Shown here: positions 8,271-17,132 of the stretch, in pieces
How the letters are laid out: every line of letters begins with the position of its first letter
Numbering within the stretch: the first letter of the stretch is position 1
Assembly: GCA_004295045.1 (NCBI GenBank)
Contig: SHND01000020.1
Location: 6,417-70,416, forward strand
Source: Chloroflexota bacterium
GTDB taxonomy: Bacteria; Chloroflexota; Anaerolineae; UBA4142; SHND01
Length of the DNA: 64,000 bases
Direction of reading: 5' to 3'
Notes under the pieces: generated by a model
Databases searched by the model: none
Seen by the model: the letters and a program-made list of their open reading frames with translations, nothing else
Told to the model about the DNA's origin: nothing
Position numbers and translations under genes: made by a program

Positions 8271-11027
8271 TTACTGGTCGCCAGCCACTATTCTCACCAC
8301 TTGATTCAACGCGTCCTGCAATTTCGTCGCGTCTTTGCCGCCCGCTTGCGCGAGCGAAGGTTTGCCGCCGCCGCCGCCGCCCATGACGGGCGCAGACGCG
8401 CGCACAATTTTTGTGGCGTCAAAGCCGCGTTCCACTAAATCGGGCGTGACCGCGACGATCATGCTCGGCTTCTCATTGATGATTGCACCGAGCGCGACGA
8501 TGCCGGAACCGATCTTGTTTTTGAAATAGTCGCTTTGTTCGCGCAGCAAATCTTGATTCGGCGCGTCGACGATTTGCGTGATGAGATTGACCCCATCCAC
8601 GCGTTGAATTTGCGATTCCATATTTTCGGCTTGGCGCTTTGCCATCTCTCGACGGAGGCGCGCGATTTCTTTATCCTTGGCGTCGAGCTGTTCGAGCAGC
8701 GCCGCCACTTTGTGTTCCACTTGATTCGGCGTCGCTTTTACTTGCGCGGCGACGCGTTCGAGCGTGCCAATTCCTCTCTGCAATTCGGCGTACGCGGCAG
8801 GTCCCGTTACCGCTTCAATGCGGCGCACACCGGCGGCTACCGAACTTTCTGAGAGAATGTGGAACAAACCAATCTGCCCCGTCCGTTCGACGTGTGTGCC
8901 GCCGCACAATTCGCGCGAGATACCGTCAATCTCCATCATGCGTACGGTGTCGCCATATTTTTCGCCGAACAGCGCCATCGCGCCGCGCGCAATTGCTTCG
9001 TCCTTTGGCAAAATGTACGGTTCGACGGAATCGTTTTTGAAAATGTCCGCGTTCACCGCCGACTCAATTTCGCTCAGTTCGCTGTCGGCGATGGGATTGC
9101 TGTGCGTGAAATCAAAACGGAGCCGGTCGGGCGCGACGAGCGAACCCGCTTGATGCACATGCGTTCCCAACGCGCGTCGCAATTCCGCGTGCAGCAGATG
9201 TGTGGCGGTGTGATTCCGCATGATGCTTTCGCGTCGCTCCGCGTCCACCTGTGCGACGACCTTATCGTTTACGCGCGCACTGCCTTTGACCATCTCGCCA
9301 ATATGAACGATGAAACCGGGAACAGGTTGGCGCGTATCGTCCACGCGAAAATCCCATTCAATCGGATCGCGAAAGGAAACGGACGCGTCGCGCAAATGGA
9401 AAATATTCCCCGTATCAGAAATTTGTCCGCCGCTTTCGACATAGAAACAGGTATCGGCAAGCACAAGCTGTCCCTGTTCGCCCGTTGCGAGTTCGTCCAC
9501 CAACTCGCCATCGCGTACAATACCGACGACGCGCGTATCCGCTTTTGTTCCGCGATAGGGATCGTATTTCACGCCCGTTGCGGGTAGTGCGCCATTTTCT
9601 TTTAGCGCGTCAAATAGTTCGCGCGCGTTTTGAAATGCCGCCGCATCAGTTTTGCCCGTCGCGGACAATTTGCGCGAGGTAGCTTTGGCGCGTTCCATTG
9701 CGAGTTGGAACGCTTCTTCGTCCACCAACATTTCATTTTCGCGCGCAAATTCGCGCGTCAGTTCGAGGGGATAACCAAAGGTGTCATGGAGACGAAATGC
9801 TTCGTCGCCCGGAATTTCACGCACCCCCTTGGCTTTTAGTGCGGTGATGATGTCTCCAAGTCGGGTTTCACCATTGTGCAGGGTGAGCAAAAAGCGTCTT
9901 TCCTCTTCGCGCGCCACGTGGAGGATGCGTTCGCGCTGTTCGATAATTTCAGGATACTCTTCACCCATCTCTTGAATGACCGTCGGGATGACTTGATCGA
10001 GAAAGGGTTCGGTGAATCCCAAAAGTCGCCCATGCCGCGCCGCGCGGCGAAGAATCAAGCGCGTCACATAGCCGCGCCCCTCGTTGCTCGGATTCACGCC
10101 GTCGCCAATCAGAAAAGTTACCGCGCGCGCATGGTCGGCAATCACGCGATACGAGACGCCGCGCTTTTCCACATTGAAATAATCATTCTCCGGCGCGTTC
10201 AGTAATTTGCGCGTCGTTTCGATGATGGGCATGAACAGGTCAGTTTCATAATTTGACAACTTGCCCTGCATGATCGCCGCAATACGTTCCAGTCCCGCGC
10301 CCGTATCAACGCAAGGTTTCGGGAGCGGTTCGAGCGCATACTGATCTTGGCCGATGAGATAACGATTGAACTGCATAAAGACGAGATTCCAAAGTTCAAT
10401 CGTCTCTTCGCCGTCGCCATTTACATATTCCGCGCGATTAAATTGCGGGTCTTCGGGATGCTCGCCGCGATAATAGTGAATTTCCGAGTTGGGACCGCAC
10501 GGACCCGTTTCGCCCATCTGCCAAAAATTATCTTTGCGGCTGAATTTCAAAATGTGCGTTGGGTCGGCGCCGACCTGTTTCCAAAGTTCAATCGCCTCGG
10601 CATCTTCGGAAATGCCCCATTCTTCATCGCCCGCGAAAACGGTGAACCACAAACGCTGCGGCTCGAGTTTCCATTCGTGTACCAACAAATCCCACGCGAA
10701 TTGAATCGCGTCCTTTTTGAAATAATCGCCGAACGAAAAGTTGCCGAGCATTTCAAAAAAGGTGTGATGGCGCGGTGAAGGTCCGACATTTTCAAAATCA
10801 TTGTGCTTGCCCGAAACGCGCATACATTTCTGCGCGGTGGTCGCGCGTAGATAGGCGCGCTTTTCCAAGCCCAGGAAAAGTTCTTTGAATTGAACCATCC
10901 CCGAATTGGCAAAGAGCAGCGTCGGGTCGCCGGCGGGAATGAGCGATGAACTGGACACGGCGGCGTGTCCACGCTTGACAAAGAATTCTTTGAATGATTT
11001 GCGAATGTCGTCTGAAGTTTTGTACAT
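8271..11027 (-). CDS. alaS: Alanine--tRNA ligase
   Basis: 918 residues from ATG at 11027, where the protein begins MYKTSDDIRKSFKEFF as AlaRS does; the longer frame is 5' leader. The class II catalytic core includes GDPTLLFANSGMVQFKELFLG. The editing domain has HTATHLLHAELRRALG, and the SAD zinc-site Cys is in ELCGGTHVERTG. The C-terminal DHHA1 domain ends with GGGGGGKPSLAQAGG. The length is full and all domains are present. It charges tRNA-Ala and clears mischarged Ser or Gly. A promoter lies at 11081-11108. Confidence 0.97.
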   Translation of the reverse strand: MYKTSDDIRKSFKEFFVKRGHAAVSSSSLIPAGDPTLLFANSGMVQFKELFLGLEKRAYLRATTAQKCMRVSGKHNDFENVGPSPRHHTFFEMLGNFSFGDYFKKDAIQFAWDLLVHEWKLEPQRLWFTVFAGDEEWGISEDAEAIELWKQVGADPTHILKFSRKDNFWQMGETGPCGPNSEIHYYRGEHPEDPQFNRAEYVNGDGEETIELWNLVFMQFNRYLIGQDQYALEPLPKPCVDTGAGLERIAAIMQGKLSNYETDLFMPIIETTRKLLNAPENDYFNVEKRGVSYRVIADHARAVTFLIGDGVNPSNEGRGYVTRLILRRAARHGRLLGFTEPFLDQVIPTVIQEMGEEYPEIIEQRERILHVAREEERRFLLTLHNGETRLGDIITALKAKGVREIPGDEAFRLHDTFGYPLELTREFARENEMLVDEEAFQLAMERAKATSRKLSATGKTDAAAFQNARELFDALKENGALPATGVKYDPYRGTKADTRVVGIVRDGELVDELATGEQGQLVLADTCFYVESGGQISDTGNIFHLRDASVSFRDPIEWDFRVDDTRQPVPGFIVHIGEMVKGSARVNDKVVAQVDAERRESIMRNHTATHLLHAELRRALGTHVHQAGSLVAPDRLRFDFTHSNPIADSELSEIESAVNADIFKNDSVEPYILPKDEAIARGAMALFGEKYGDTVRMMEIDGISRELCGGTHVERTGQIGLFHILSESSVAAGVRRIEAVTGPAAYAELQRGIGTLERVAAQVKATPNQVEHKVAALLEQLDAKDKEIARLRREMAKRQAENMESQIQRVDGVNLITQIVDAPNQDLLREQSDYFKNKIGSGIVALGAIINEKPSMIVAVTPDLVERGFDATKIVRASAPVMGGGGGGKPSLAQAGGKDATKLQDALNQVVRIVAGDQ

Positions 11028-11080
11028 TTTCGTTAGCGATTCAGGGCTTTTTGTTGTAATTTGCATAATTGCAAACAATG

Positions 11081-11108
11081 ATTCTATCCGAACTAACGCG
11101 CCTGACAA
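11081..11108 (-). promoter_or_regulatory. Promoter of alaS
   Basis: Read on the minus strand this is TTGTCA, 16 bases, then TAGAAT, with transcription expected to start near 11074 and a leader of about 47 nt. No T-box-like structure fits in that leader. Confidence 0.65.
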
Positions 11109-11149
11109 AATCTTGGAGGCGCTGATTTTCGGCGCAACGGATTCTGAAA

Positions 11150-11155
11150 TATAAT
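11150..11155 (+). promoter_or_regulatory. -10 box directly before the sortase start
   Basis: TATAAT ends 8 nt before the ATG at 11164, so transcription should begin at or next to the start codon, giving a leaderless or near-leaderless mRNA. No ribosome-binding site is present. The -35 region is weak. Confidence 0.5.
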
Positions 11156-11163
11156 CTATCGCA

Positions 11164-12177
11164 ATGTCGAAACAAACTTTGCGCTTTTTGGGCGCGCTGC
11201 TGGCGCTGACCGGCAGTCTGATTCTCGCCTACGCTGCTTACTCGTATGTCAGCCAAAAACAATTAGAAGCCGCTCTCACAGCCAAAATTCCCGGACAATC
11301 TCCCAATACACCTCTGACAACCACGCCGGTTGTCATTATGCCCGTCTTGAATGGTCAAGCGGTGAACCCGCAAACAATTCCCACAATTGGTGCAACTCAT
11401 GTGTCGCCAAGCGTGACGCCCTTTCCCACGCACGCGACGCCGGTGCAGCCGGATGCCACATCGGTAATACACGTTGTCGGCACCGCGACGGCAATTTCGC
11501 TGGCGCCGCGCACGCCGCGTCCCACCGAACCGGCAGACTATAACACGCGGAGCGATCAACAGACGGCAACGCGCGTTCCGACCGTCATTCTGGCGGGCGT
11601 GAACGTGCCCACGCCTGTGAATAACGCGCCGGTCTTGGATCCTTCTGCGGACAAAATTTCCGGAACCCCACGCGGCACAGGCGCGCCCGCCGCGCGTTTA
11701 CAAATCCCCAAGCTCAATATGGATTTGGCGGTTGCCACCGCAAACTATGTCACCTTTCAGCAAAATGGACAGCTGGTCAGCGATTGGAATGTCCCATTCG
11801 ATTCGGCAGGACATCTTGCCACAACTGCGCAGCCGGGTGAAATCGGTAACGCGGTGATTTCGGGACATCACAATTTGACTGCGCCCAATACGTTCGGGCT
11901 CGGCGCCTTTGCCGGCTTGTGGAACTTGATCGCCGGTGATGAAATTCGCGTGAACCTCGAAGATGGCAAAACGCAGCTCTGGCGCGTCACCGAATCGTTT
12001 CCCGTAAAAGAGGGCGGCGAGCCATTGAGTGTGCGCATCGAACACGCGCAACAAATCATGGGCGATACGAACGCGCCGCTTCTCACGCTGCTCACTTGTT
12101 GGAACGGCAAATCCAATCCCTTGTCGGGCAACACCTACCGCTGGGTGATTCGTGCGGAATTGGTGAACGTGAATTAA
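11164..12177 (+). CDS. Sortase family cysteine transpeptidase
   Basis: 337 residues. An N-terminal hydrophobic helix (about 7-28) anchors the protein in the membrane. A long Thr/Pro-rich linker follows (about 35-175), then the sortase beta-barrel. Catalytic residues are visible: His in ISGHHNLTAP, Cys in LLTLLTCWNG and Arg in NTYRWVIRAEL. Sortases cleave sorting motifs and attach proteins to the cell surface or to each other; no substrate with an evident LPxTG-like tail was found in this window. The gene is 63 bp upstream of the tyrS ATG and probably co-transcribed. It diverges from alaS. Confidence 0.88.
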   Translation: MSKQTLRFLGALLALTGSLILAYAAYSYVSQKQLEAALTAKIPGQSPNTPLTTTPVVIMPVLNGQAVNPQTIPTIGATHVSPSVTPFPTHATPVQPDATSVIHVVGTATAISLAPRTPRPTEPADYNTRSDQQTATRVPTVILAGVNVPTPVNNAPVLDPSADKISGTPRGTGAPAARLQIPKLNMDLAVATANYVTFQQNGQLVSDWNVPFDSAGHLATTAQPGEIGNAVISGHHNLTAPNTFGLGAFAGLWNLIAGDEIRVNLEDGKTQLWRVTESFPVKEGGEPLSVRIEHAQQIMGDTNAPLLTLLTCWNGKSNPLSGNTYRWVIRAELVNVN

Positions 12178-12178
12178 A

Positions 12179-12240
12179 TGTTAAAGTTGAAGGTTGAAGG
12201 TTTCATGTTCACTTTCAACTTGCAGCTTGCAACTTGCAAT
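12179..12240. repeat. Heptamer tract between the sortase gene and tyrS
   Basis: GTTGAAG occurs twice, and after GTTTCATGTTCAC come CAACTTG, CAGCTTG, CAACTTG and CAATATG in register. The last word supplies the tyrS ATG. The tract replaces any ribosome-binding site. Confidence 0.65.
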
Positions 12241-13440
12241 ATGTCTCTTTCTCTCAATGAGGTTCTCGCGCGCGGCGTCGCGGAAATTATTACGGAAGCG
12301 GGCTTGCGCGCGCGCATCGCCGAGGGCAAACCGCTGCGTTTGAAAATGGGTTTCGATCCCTCTCGCCCGCTGCTCACGATTGGCAACATGGTGGGCATTC
12401 GCAAGCTGCGCCAATTTCAAGAACTCGGACATCGGATTGTTTTGGTGGTCGGCGATTGGACCGCGCAGATTGGCGATCCATCGGGCAAAGACGAAACGCG
12501 CACAATGCTTTCGCACGCGCAGACGCAAGAGAACGCGCGCACCTTTATGGACCAATTCTTCAAGGTGGTGGACAAGGATAAAACAGAAGTGCGTTGGCAG
12601 AGCGAATGGTTCGGCAAATTCAAACTCGACGATGTATTTCATCTCGCCAAAACATTCACGCTCGCGGACATGCTCGAACACGAAACATTTCGCAAACGTC
12701 ACGAATCGGGTCAAGCGTTGACAATCATCGAGTTAATGTATCCCGCGCTGCAAGCGTATGATTCGATTGCGATTGACGCCGATGTGGAATTTGGCGGCAC
12801 CGACCAAAAATTTAACATTCTCGCGGGACGTCAATTGCAGGAGCGACGTAGCAAACGTCCGCAAGAAGTTTTTCTCGTGCCGCTTTTGCCCGGCACCGAC
12901 GGCAACGCGAAAATGGGCAAGTCGCTCGGCAACACGATTGATGTGTATGACACGCCGAATGACATTTACGGCAAAGTCATGTCGCTCGCCGATTCGGCGC
13001 TGCCGATTTATCTCACCGTCGCGTCCGATTTGCCGACGGCGGAAGTGGAAGAATTCAAACGCGAACTCGCGCAAGGCGGCGTGAATCCGCGCGACATTAA
13101 GATGAAACTCGCGTACGACATTGTGCGCCAATTTCACAACGCCGACGCCGCGCGAAACGCGGAACAAGAATTCATCCGCGTCTTTTCCAAACGCGAATTG
13201 CCAACCGAGATGGAGACGTTCGCGCTGAGCGCGCCGATACCGATTGTTGATTTATTGGTCGCCGCGAAATTCGCGCCGAGCAAAAGTCAAGCGCGCGAGT
13301 TGATTCGACAAGGCGGCGTGAAATTGAACGAAGAAAAAATTTCCGAACTCGACGCGGTGATTCCTGCGCCCGAAAGCGGGCGCGAAGCGATTTTGAGTGT
13401 GGGGCGACGCAAGTTTGTGAAATTGACGAATGGTTCTTGA
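12241..13440 (+). CDS. tyrS: Tyrosine--tRNA ligase with degenerate HIGH motif
   Basis: 399 residues from ATG at 12241; the upstream 21 codons of the open frame are repeat tract. The order is that of bacterial type 2 TyrRS: GFDPSRPLL, RQFQELGHRIVLVVGDWTAQIGDPSGKDETR, a KMGKSLGNTIDV version of KMSKS, and a C-terminal S4 RNA-binding domain (SKSQARELIRQGGVKLNEEKIS). The HIGH position reads TIGN, so both histidines are missing, and KMSKS has Gly in place of the first Ser. It may still be the cell's tyrosyl enzyme. A loss-of-charging paralogue is the alternative. An intrinsic terminator follows immediately. Confidence 0.88.
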   Translation: MSLSLNEVLARGVAEIITEAGLRARIAEGKPLRLKMGFDPSRPLLTIGNMVGIRKLRQFQELGHRIVLVVGDWTAQIGDPSGKDETRTMLSHAQTQENARTFMDQFFKVVDKDKTEVRWQSEWFGKFKLDDVFHLAKTFTLADMLEHETFRKRHESGQALTIIELMYPALQAYDSIAIDADVEFGGTDQKFNILAGRQLQERRSKRPQEVFLVPLLPGTDGNAKMGKSLGNTIDVYDTPNDIYGKVMSLADSALPIYLTVASDLPTAEVEEFKRELAQGGVNPRDIKMKLAYDIVRQFHNADAARNAEQEFIRVFSKRELPTEMETFALSAPIPIVDLLVAAKFAPSKSQARELIRQGGVKLNEEKISELDAVIPAPESGREAILSVGRRKFVKLTNGS

Positions 13441-13476
13441 AAAAATCGGACTGTCGCTAGTCCGATTTTTCTTTTT
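13439..13476 (+). terminator. Intrinsic terminator after tyrS
   Basis: The stem ATCGGACT (13445-13452) pairs with AGTCCGAT (13459-13466) around a 6-nt loop, extended by A/T pairs and followed by a T-rich run. Confidence 0.9.
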
Positions 13477-13486
13477 GCTTCGCCGC

Positions 13487-13515
13487 TTGCGCTTTTCAAT
13501 TTGCCCGCATACAAT
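13487..13515 (+). promoter_or_regulatory. Promoter of the CPBP protease gene
   Basis: TTGCGC, 17 bases, then TACAAT. The -10 box ends only 6 nt before the ATG at 13522, so the mRNA is predicted to be leaderless. Confidence 0.5.
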
Positions 13516-13521
13516 TTCCAC

Positions 13522-14439
13522 ATGGGACAACTATTTCTCAATCTCACCGAGCAAGGCAAAAATGGCGCGGCGCGTTGGCTTGGCGGCACGCTCAACGTTT
13601 TGTTTTTCTGGTTCATTATCGGCAGCATTCTTTCTGCGCCGTTTTTGATCATCAGCGTTTGGGGACTGCTCACAAGCGGCGAATTTAACGGGCAGCTCGA
13701 CCGCGCAGACCCGTTTTGGCTCTATCTCGCCACCAATGTGTCGTTTCTCGGCGTCTGGCTCGGGCTGTGGCTCACGGTGCGGTTTATTCACCAACGCGCC
13801 TTTCGCACGCTCGTTACGCCCGCCCCAAAAATTTCATGGCGGCGCATCGCGCAAGGATTTTTTGTTTGGCTCGCTTTGATTGCCCTCGCGCAAGTTGTCG
13901 AGTTTGTAATTTATCCCGAACGCGCACAATTTACATTTGATCCAAGTAAATGGATTCTCTTTTTGCCGTTCGTTCTGATTCTTACGCCAATTCAAACCAG
14001 CGCGGAAGAATTGTTATTTCGCGGCTATTGGCTGCAAGGCACCGGACGGCTCACGCGCAATGTGATCGTGTTGTGCGTTATCAACGGCATTCTCTTTGGA
14101 CTGCCGCACATGCTCAATCCCGAAGTGATGGCGAATCCGAATGATACGCTCGTGCTCTTTCTGAATTATTTTGTCACCGGCGCCGCGCTCGCGTTGTACA
14201 CACTGCGCGACAATCGCCTCGAACTCGCGCTGGGCGCGCACGCGTCGAATAATTTGTTTGCCGCGCTCGCCGTCAACTATAAAGATTCCGCGCTCACGAC
14301 GCCTGCGCTCTTTACCAATTCCACGCTCGATGCCTACTTTGGGTTTGTTATGCTAATGCTTGTGAGTGTGGCATTTTATCTCATCGTGTTTCGCGTTTTG
14401 GACCGACGCGCGGACAAGTCCTTGAATGAACTCTACTGA
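13522..14439 (+). CDS. CPBP family intramembrane metalloprotease
   Basis: 305 residues from ATG at 13522; the track frame seven codons longer begins with TTG inside the promoter. About eight hydrophobic segments are visible. The Abi/CAAX-protease motifs are present: EELLFRG (EExxxR), FGLPHML (first His), and GAHASNNLF (H-x3-N). The family cleaves substrates within the membrane; members process prenylated proteins or bacteriocin-related peptides, and the substrate here is unknown. The stop overlaps the MFS start by 14 bp, so the two form an operon. Confidence 0.9.
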   Translation: MGQLFLNLTEQGKNGAARWLGGTLNVLFFWFIIGSILSAPFLIISVWGLLTSGEFNGQLDRADPFWLYLATNVSFLGVWLGLWLTVRFIHQRAFRTLVTPAPKISWRRIAQGFFVWLALIALAQVVEFVIYPERAQFTFDPSKWILFLPFVLILTPIQTSAEELLFRGYWLQGTGRLTRNVIVLCVINGILFGLPHMLNPEVMANPNDTLVLFLNYFVTGAALALYTLRDNRLELALGAHASNNLFAALAVNYKDSALTTPALFTNSTLDAYFGFVMLMLVSVAFYLIVFRVLDRRADKSLNELY

Positions 14440-15646
14440 TGCGCGGATCGTCTTTGCCGCGCGCCTCGTCCGACTGTTCGCATACGGTTTTCTCTCCGTC
14501 GCGTTATTTTTGTATCTCAGCGCGCGCGGCTTTGGCGAAGCAGCCATCGGGCTGTTGCTCACGTTCACCTTGCTCGGCGACGCGGGCATTTCGCTCTGGC
14601 TCACCACGCACGCGGACCGCGCGGGACGCAAACGGACGCTGCTCATCGGCGCGGCGTTGATGACGTTGGCAGGAATTGTCTTTGCGCTGAGCGATAATTT
14701 TTACGTTCTCGCCATTGCCGCCATCATCGGCGTCATCAGTCCGAGCGGCAACGAGATCGGTCCATTTCTCTCCGTCGAACAAGCTTCACTCACTCAACTT
14801 TTGCCCGATTCGGAACGCACGCGCGTTTTTGCCTGGTACAATTTGATTGGCTCCTTTGCCACCGCGTTCGGCGCGTTATGCGGCGGCATTCTCGCGCAAT
14901 CTTTGCAGAATCACGGATTCTCCGCGCTCGATTCGTATCGCGCCGTCGTCATCGGTTACGCCTCTTTTGGAATTCTCCTCGCCGCCTTGTTTCTTTTTCT
15001 TTCGCCCGCCATCGAAGTTCCGGTCTCGCTGCCGCGCGCGCTGACCGCTTCGTTCTTGGGCTTGAATCGTTCACAACGCATCGTCTTGCAACTCTCGGCG
15101 TTGTTCGCGCTGGATGCGTTCGCCGGCGGATTCATCGTCTCTAGTATTCTCGTCTTTTGGTTCAATTTGCAATTTGGCTTGGACCCGGGACAGCTCGGCG
15201 CGCTGTTGTTTGCCGCGAATATACTGGCAGGCATTTCTGCGCTCTCCGCCGCGCGCCTCGCGAAAAAATTTGGGCTCGTCAACACGATGGTGTTTACACA
15301 TTTGCCCTCCAACATTTTGTTGATGCTTGTGCCATTGATGCCGAATGTGTGGCTTGCCGTTGCGCTGCTGCTGATACGTTTCAGCATTTCGCAAATGGAT
15401 GTGCCAACGCGCCAATCGTACACGATGGCGGTGGTCGCGCCGGACGAACGTTCTGCCGCGTCAGGAGTTACGACGATTGCGCGTTCGCTCGGCGCCGCGA
15501 TTGCGCCGGCGTTGAGCGGCGCCATGCTCGCCATCCCTGCTCTTGTCAGTGCGCCGTTTTTTGTTGCGGGCGGTTTGAAAATTGTGTACGACCTTTTGCT
15601 GTTTCGACAATTCCGCGCAGTCAAACCACCGGAGGAAAAAAGATAG
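14426..15646 (+). CDS. MFS transporter
   Basis: 406 residues with about twelve hydrophobic helices. The loop 2-3 signature of major facilitators is seen as THADRAGRKRTLLIG. A second half-repeat begins after a cytoplasmic loop near residue 200. Solute and direction cannot be inferred. The gene starts inside the 3' end of the CPBP gene, indicating translational coupling. Its stop codon lies in the stem of a strong hairpin shared with the convergent moeA. Confidence 0.88.
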   Translation: MNSTDARIVFAARLVRLFAYGFLSVALFLYLSARGFGEAAIGLLLTFTLLGDAGISLWLTTHADRAGRKRTLLIGAALMTLAGIVFALSDNFYVLAIAAIIGVISPSGNEIGPFLSVEQASLTQLLPDSERTRVFAWYNLIGSFATAFGALCGGILAQSLQNHGFSALDSYRAVVIGYASFGILLAALFLFLSPAIEVPVSLPRALTASFLGLNRSQRIVLQLSALFALDAFAGGFIVSSILVFWFNLQFGLDPGQLGALLFAANILAGISALSAARLAKKFGLVNTMVFTHLPSNILLMLVPLMPNVWLAVALLLIRFSISQMDVPTRQSYTMAVVAPDERSAASGVTTIARSLGAAIAPALSGAMLAIPALVSAPFFVAGGLKIVYDLLLFRQFRAVKPPEEKR

Positions 15647-15671
15647 GGGCGGGTCTGAGACCCGCCCCTAT
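15643..15671. terminator. Bidirectional terminator spanning two stop codons
   Basis: A perfect 13-bp inverted repeat (15643-15655 with 15659-15671) has a 3-nt TGA loop. It contains the TAG stop of the MFS gene and the TAG stop of moeA on the other strand. The U-tract is short on both sides. Confidence 0.8.
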
Positions 15672-16918
15672 TCTTCAGGATAATCTAACATTGTTATCTT
15701 GACGCGCTCACCGCGTTTGTATTCCAACACATCAGGCGGCATTTCGAGCAATCCATTCGCGCGTGTGATCGAAGAGAGAATGCCCGAGCCCTGTTCGCCC
15801 GTCGTCGTTGCCGTGTATTCGCCATTACCGTTACGCGAAACATGCACGCGAATAAAATTGCGGCGTCCCGCGTTATTTTCCGCGCGCTCTTGCAAAATCG
15901 CTTGCACGTACGGACGCGCGAATTTTGTTTTACCGAGCATTGTCAAAATCGCCGGACGCGCAAAAGTTTCAAAGGAAACGATCGCGCTTACAGGATTTCC
16001 CGGCAGTCCAAGCAATGGCACGCCGCCGACAATTCCAAAGGCGAGCGGTTTGCCCGGCTTCATGTTCACTTGCCAAAAATGCATCTCGCCCTCGGCGTTC
16101 AACACATCTTTGACAATATCATAATCGCCAACCGACACTCCGGCAGAAGTGATAAACAAATCCGCGCCCGCGCGAATCCCCGCGCGAATCTTGCGCGTCA
16201 AATCTTCCACGTTATCACGCGCGATGCCGAGACGAATCGACACGCCACCCGCTTTCAAGACCGCCGCCGCGTTCGCGTATTCATTCGAGTTGCGAATTTT
16301 TCCTTCGGTGAGCGGTTCGTCAATCGCAACGAGTTCATCGCCTGTCGCAAGAATCGCCACGCGTGGACGACGATGCACGGCGACGTGACCCGCGCCAATC
16401 GAAGCGAGCAAACCGATTTCGGAAGGACGCAGCGTTGTGCCTTTTTCCAAAATCACTTGGTCCTTGCGAATGTCTTCGCCCGCGAGTCGCACATTCGCGC
16501 CGCGCGCGGGCGCGCCCAAGATTTCGACGGCGCTGCTTCCCTTCCCCGTCGCTTTTTGATTCACCGCTTCGGACGTTTCTTCAAAACGCACCACAGTGTC
16601 GGCGCCGGGCGGAAGCACTGCGCCCGTCATAATCCGAATCGCCGTGCCTTGTGTAACCTCTGCGTTCGGCACATAGCCCGCCGCTAAATCCGCGACGACA
16701 AGCAAGCGAACCGGATTTTGCGCGGACGCGCCGCGAATATCATCCGCGCGCACCGCGTAGCCATCCATCGCGGAATTGTTGTGCGGCGGCACGTTGATCG
16801 GCGAAACAACATCTTCCGCCAGCACGCGACCCAACGCGTCGACCAAGTCCACGCGTTCGGCTTCAAGAGGCGCGAAATGTTTAAGAATATACGCGCGGGC
16901 GTCTTCGACTGAAATCAT
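15668..16918 (-). CDS. moeA: Molybdopterin molybdenumtransferase MoeA
   Basis: 416 residues, normal length. Characteristic segments are in order: INVPPHNNSAMDGYAV, GTAIRIMTGAVLPPGADTVVRFE, IGLLASIGAGHVAVHRRPRVAILATGDELV, SAGVSVGDYDIVKDVL, and PGKPLAFGIVGGVPLLGLPGNPVSA. The enzyme inserts molybdate into adenylylated molybdopterin in the cytoplasm. It is last in a run with mobA and tatA, so the cluster makes the cofactor and supplies a translocase component for cofactor-loaded enzymes. Confidence 0.96.
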   Translation of the reverse strand: MISVEDARAYILKHFAPLEAERVDLVDALGRVLAEDVVSPINVPPHNNSAMDGYAVRADDIRGASAQNPVRLLVVADLAAGYVPNAEVTQGTAIRIMTGAVLPPGADTVVRFEETSEAVNQKATGKGSSAVEILGAPARGANVRLAGEDIRKDQVILEKGTTLRPSEIGLLASIGAGHVAVHRRPRVAILATGDELVAIDEPLTEGKIRNSNEYANAAAVLKAGGVSIRLGIARDNVEDLTRKIRAGIRAGADLFITSAGVSVGDYDIVKDVLNAEGEMHFWQVNMKPGKPLAFGIVGGVPLLGLPGNPVSAIVSFETFARPAILTMLGKTKFARPYVQAILQERAENNAGRRNFIRVHVSRNGNGEYTATTTGEQGSGILSSITRANGLLEMPPDVLEYKRGERVKITMLDYPEE

Positions 16919-16924
16919 GGCACG

Positions 16925-17113
16925 TCATACACTCTTGGGGGTTTCGTTTTGGGTTTCTTCTTTTTTCGATTCGTCGGCAGCTTGCGTCCCTTTGCGAAAT
17001 TCGGCGACGCCCTTGCCCATCGCGCCCATGATGTCCGTCAGACGACTCGCGCCGAAAATGACAAGGACAATTACCAACACGATCAAGAGTTCAGGAATTC
17101 CGATGTTTGGCAT
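16925..17113 (-). CDS. tatA: Twin-arginine translocase subunit TatA/E
   Basis: 62 residues. An N-terminal hydrophobic helix (IPELLIVLVIVLVIFGASRL) is followed by the amphipathic helix GAMGKGVAEFRKG and a charged tail, exactly the TatA/E plan. An AAGGAGAG ribosome site precedes the ATG. TatA oligomers form the pathway for folded proteins, many of which are molybdoenzymes. No tatC is in the window. It sits between mobA and moeA with gaps of 6 and 19 bp. Confidence 0.92.
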   Translation of the reverse strand: MPNIGIPELLIVLVIVLVIFGASRLTDIMGAMGKGVAEFRKGTQAADESKKEETQNETPKSV

Positions 17114-17132
17114 ACAACTCTCCTTACGCGCT

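Noticed and set aside
10970..11163. T-box or other tRNA-sensing leader for alaS
   Set aside because: The predicted leader is about 47 nt and lacks room for the specifier and antiterminator stems.
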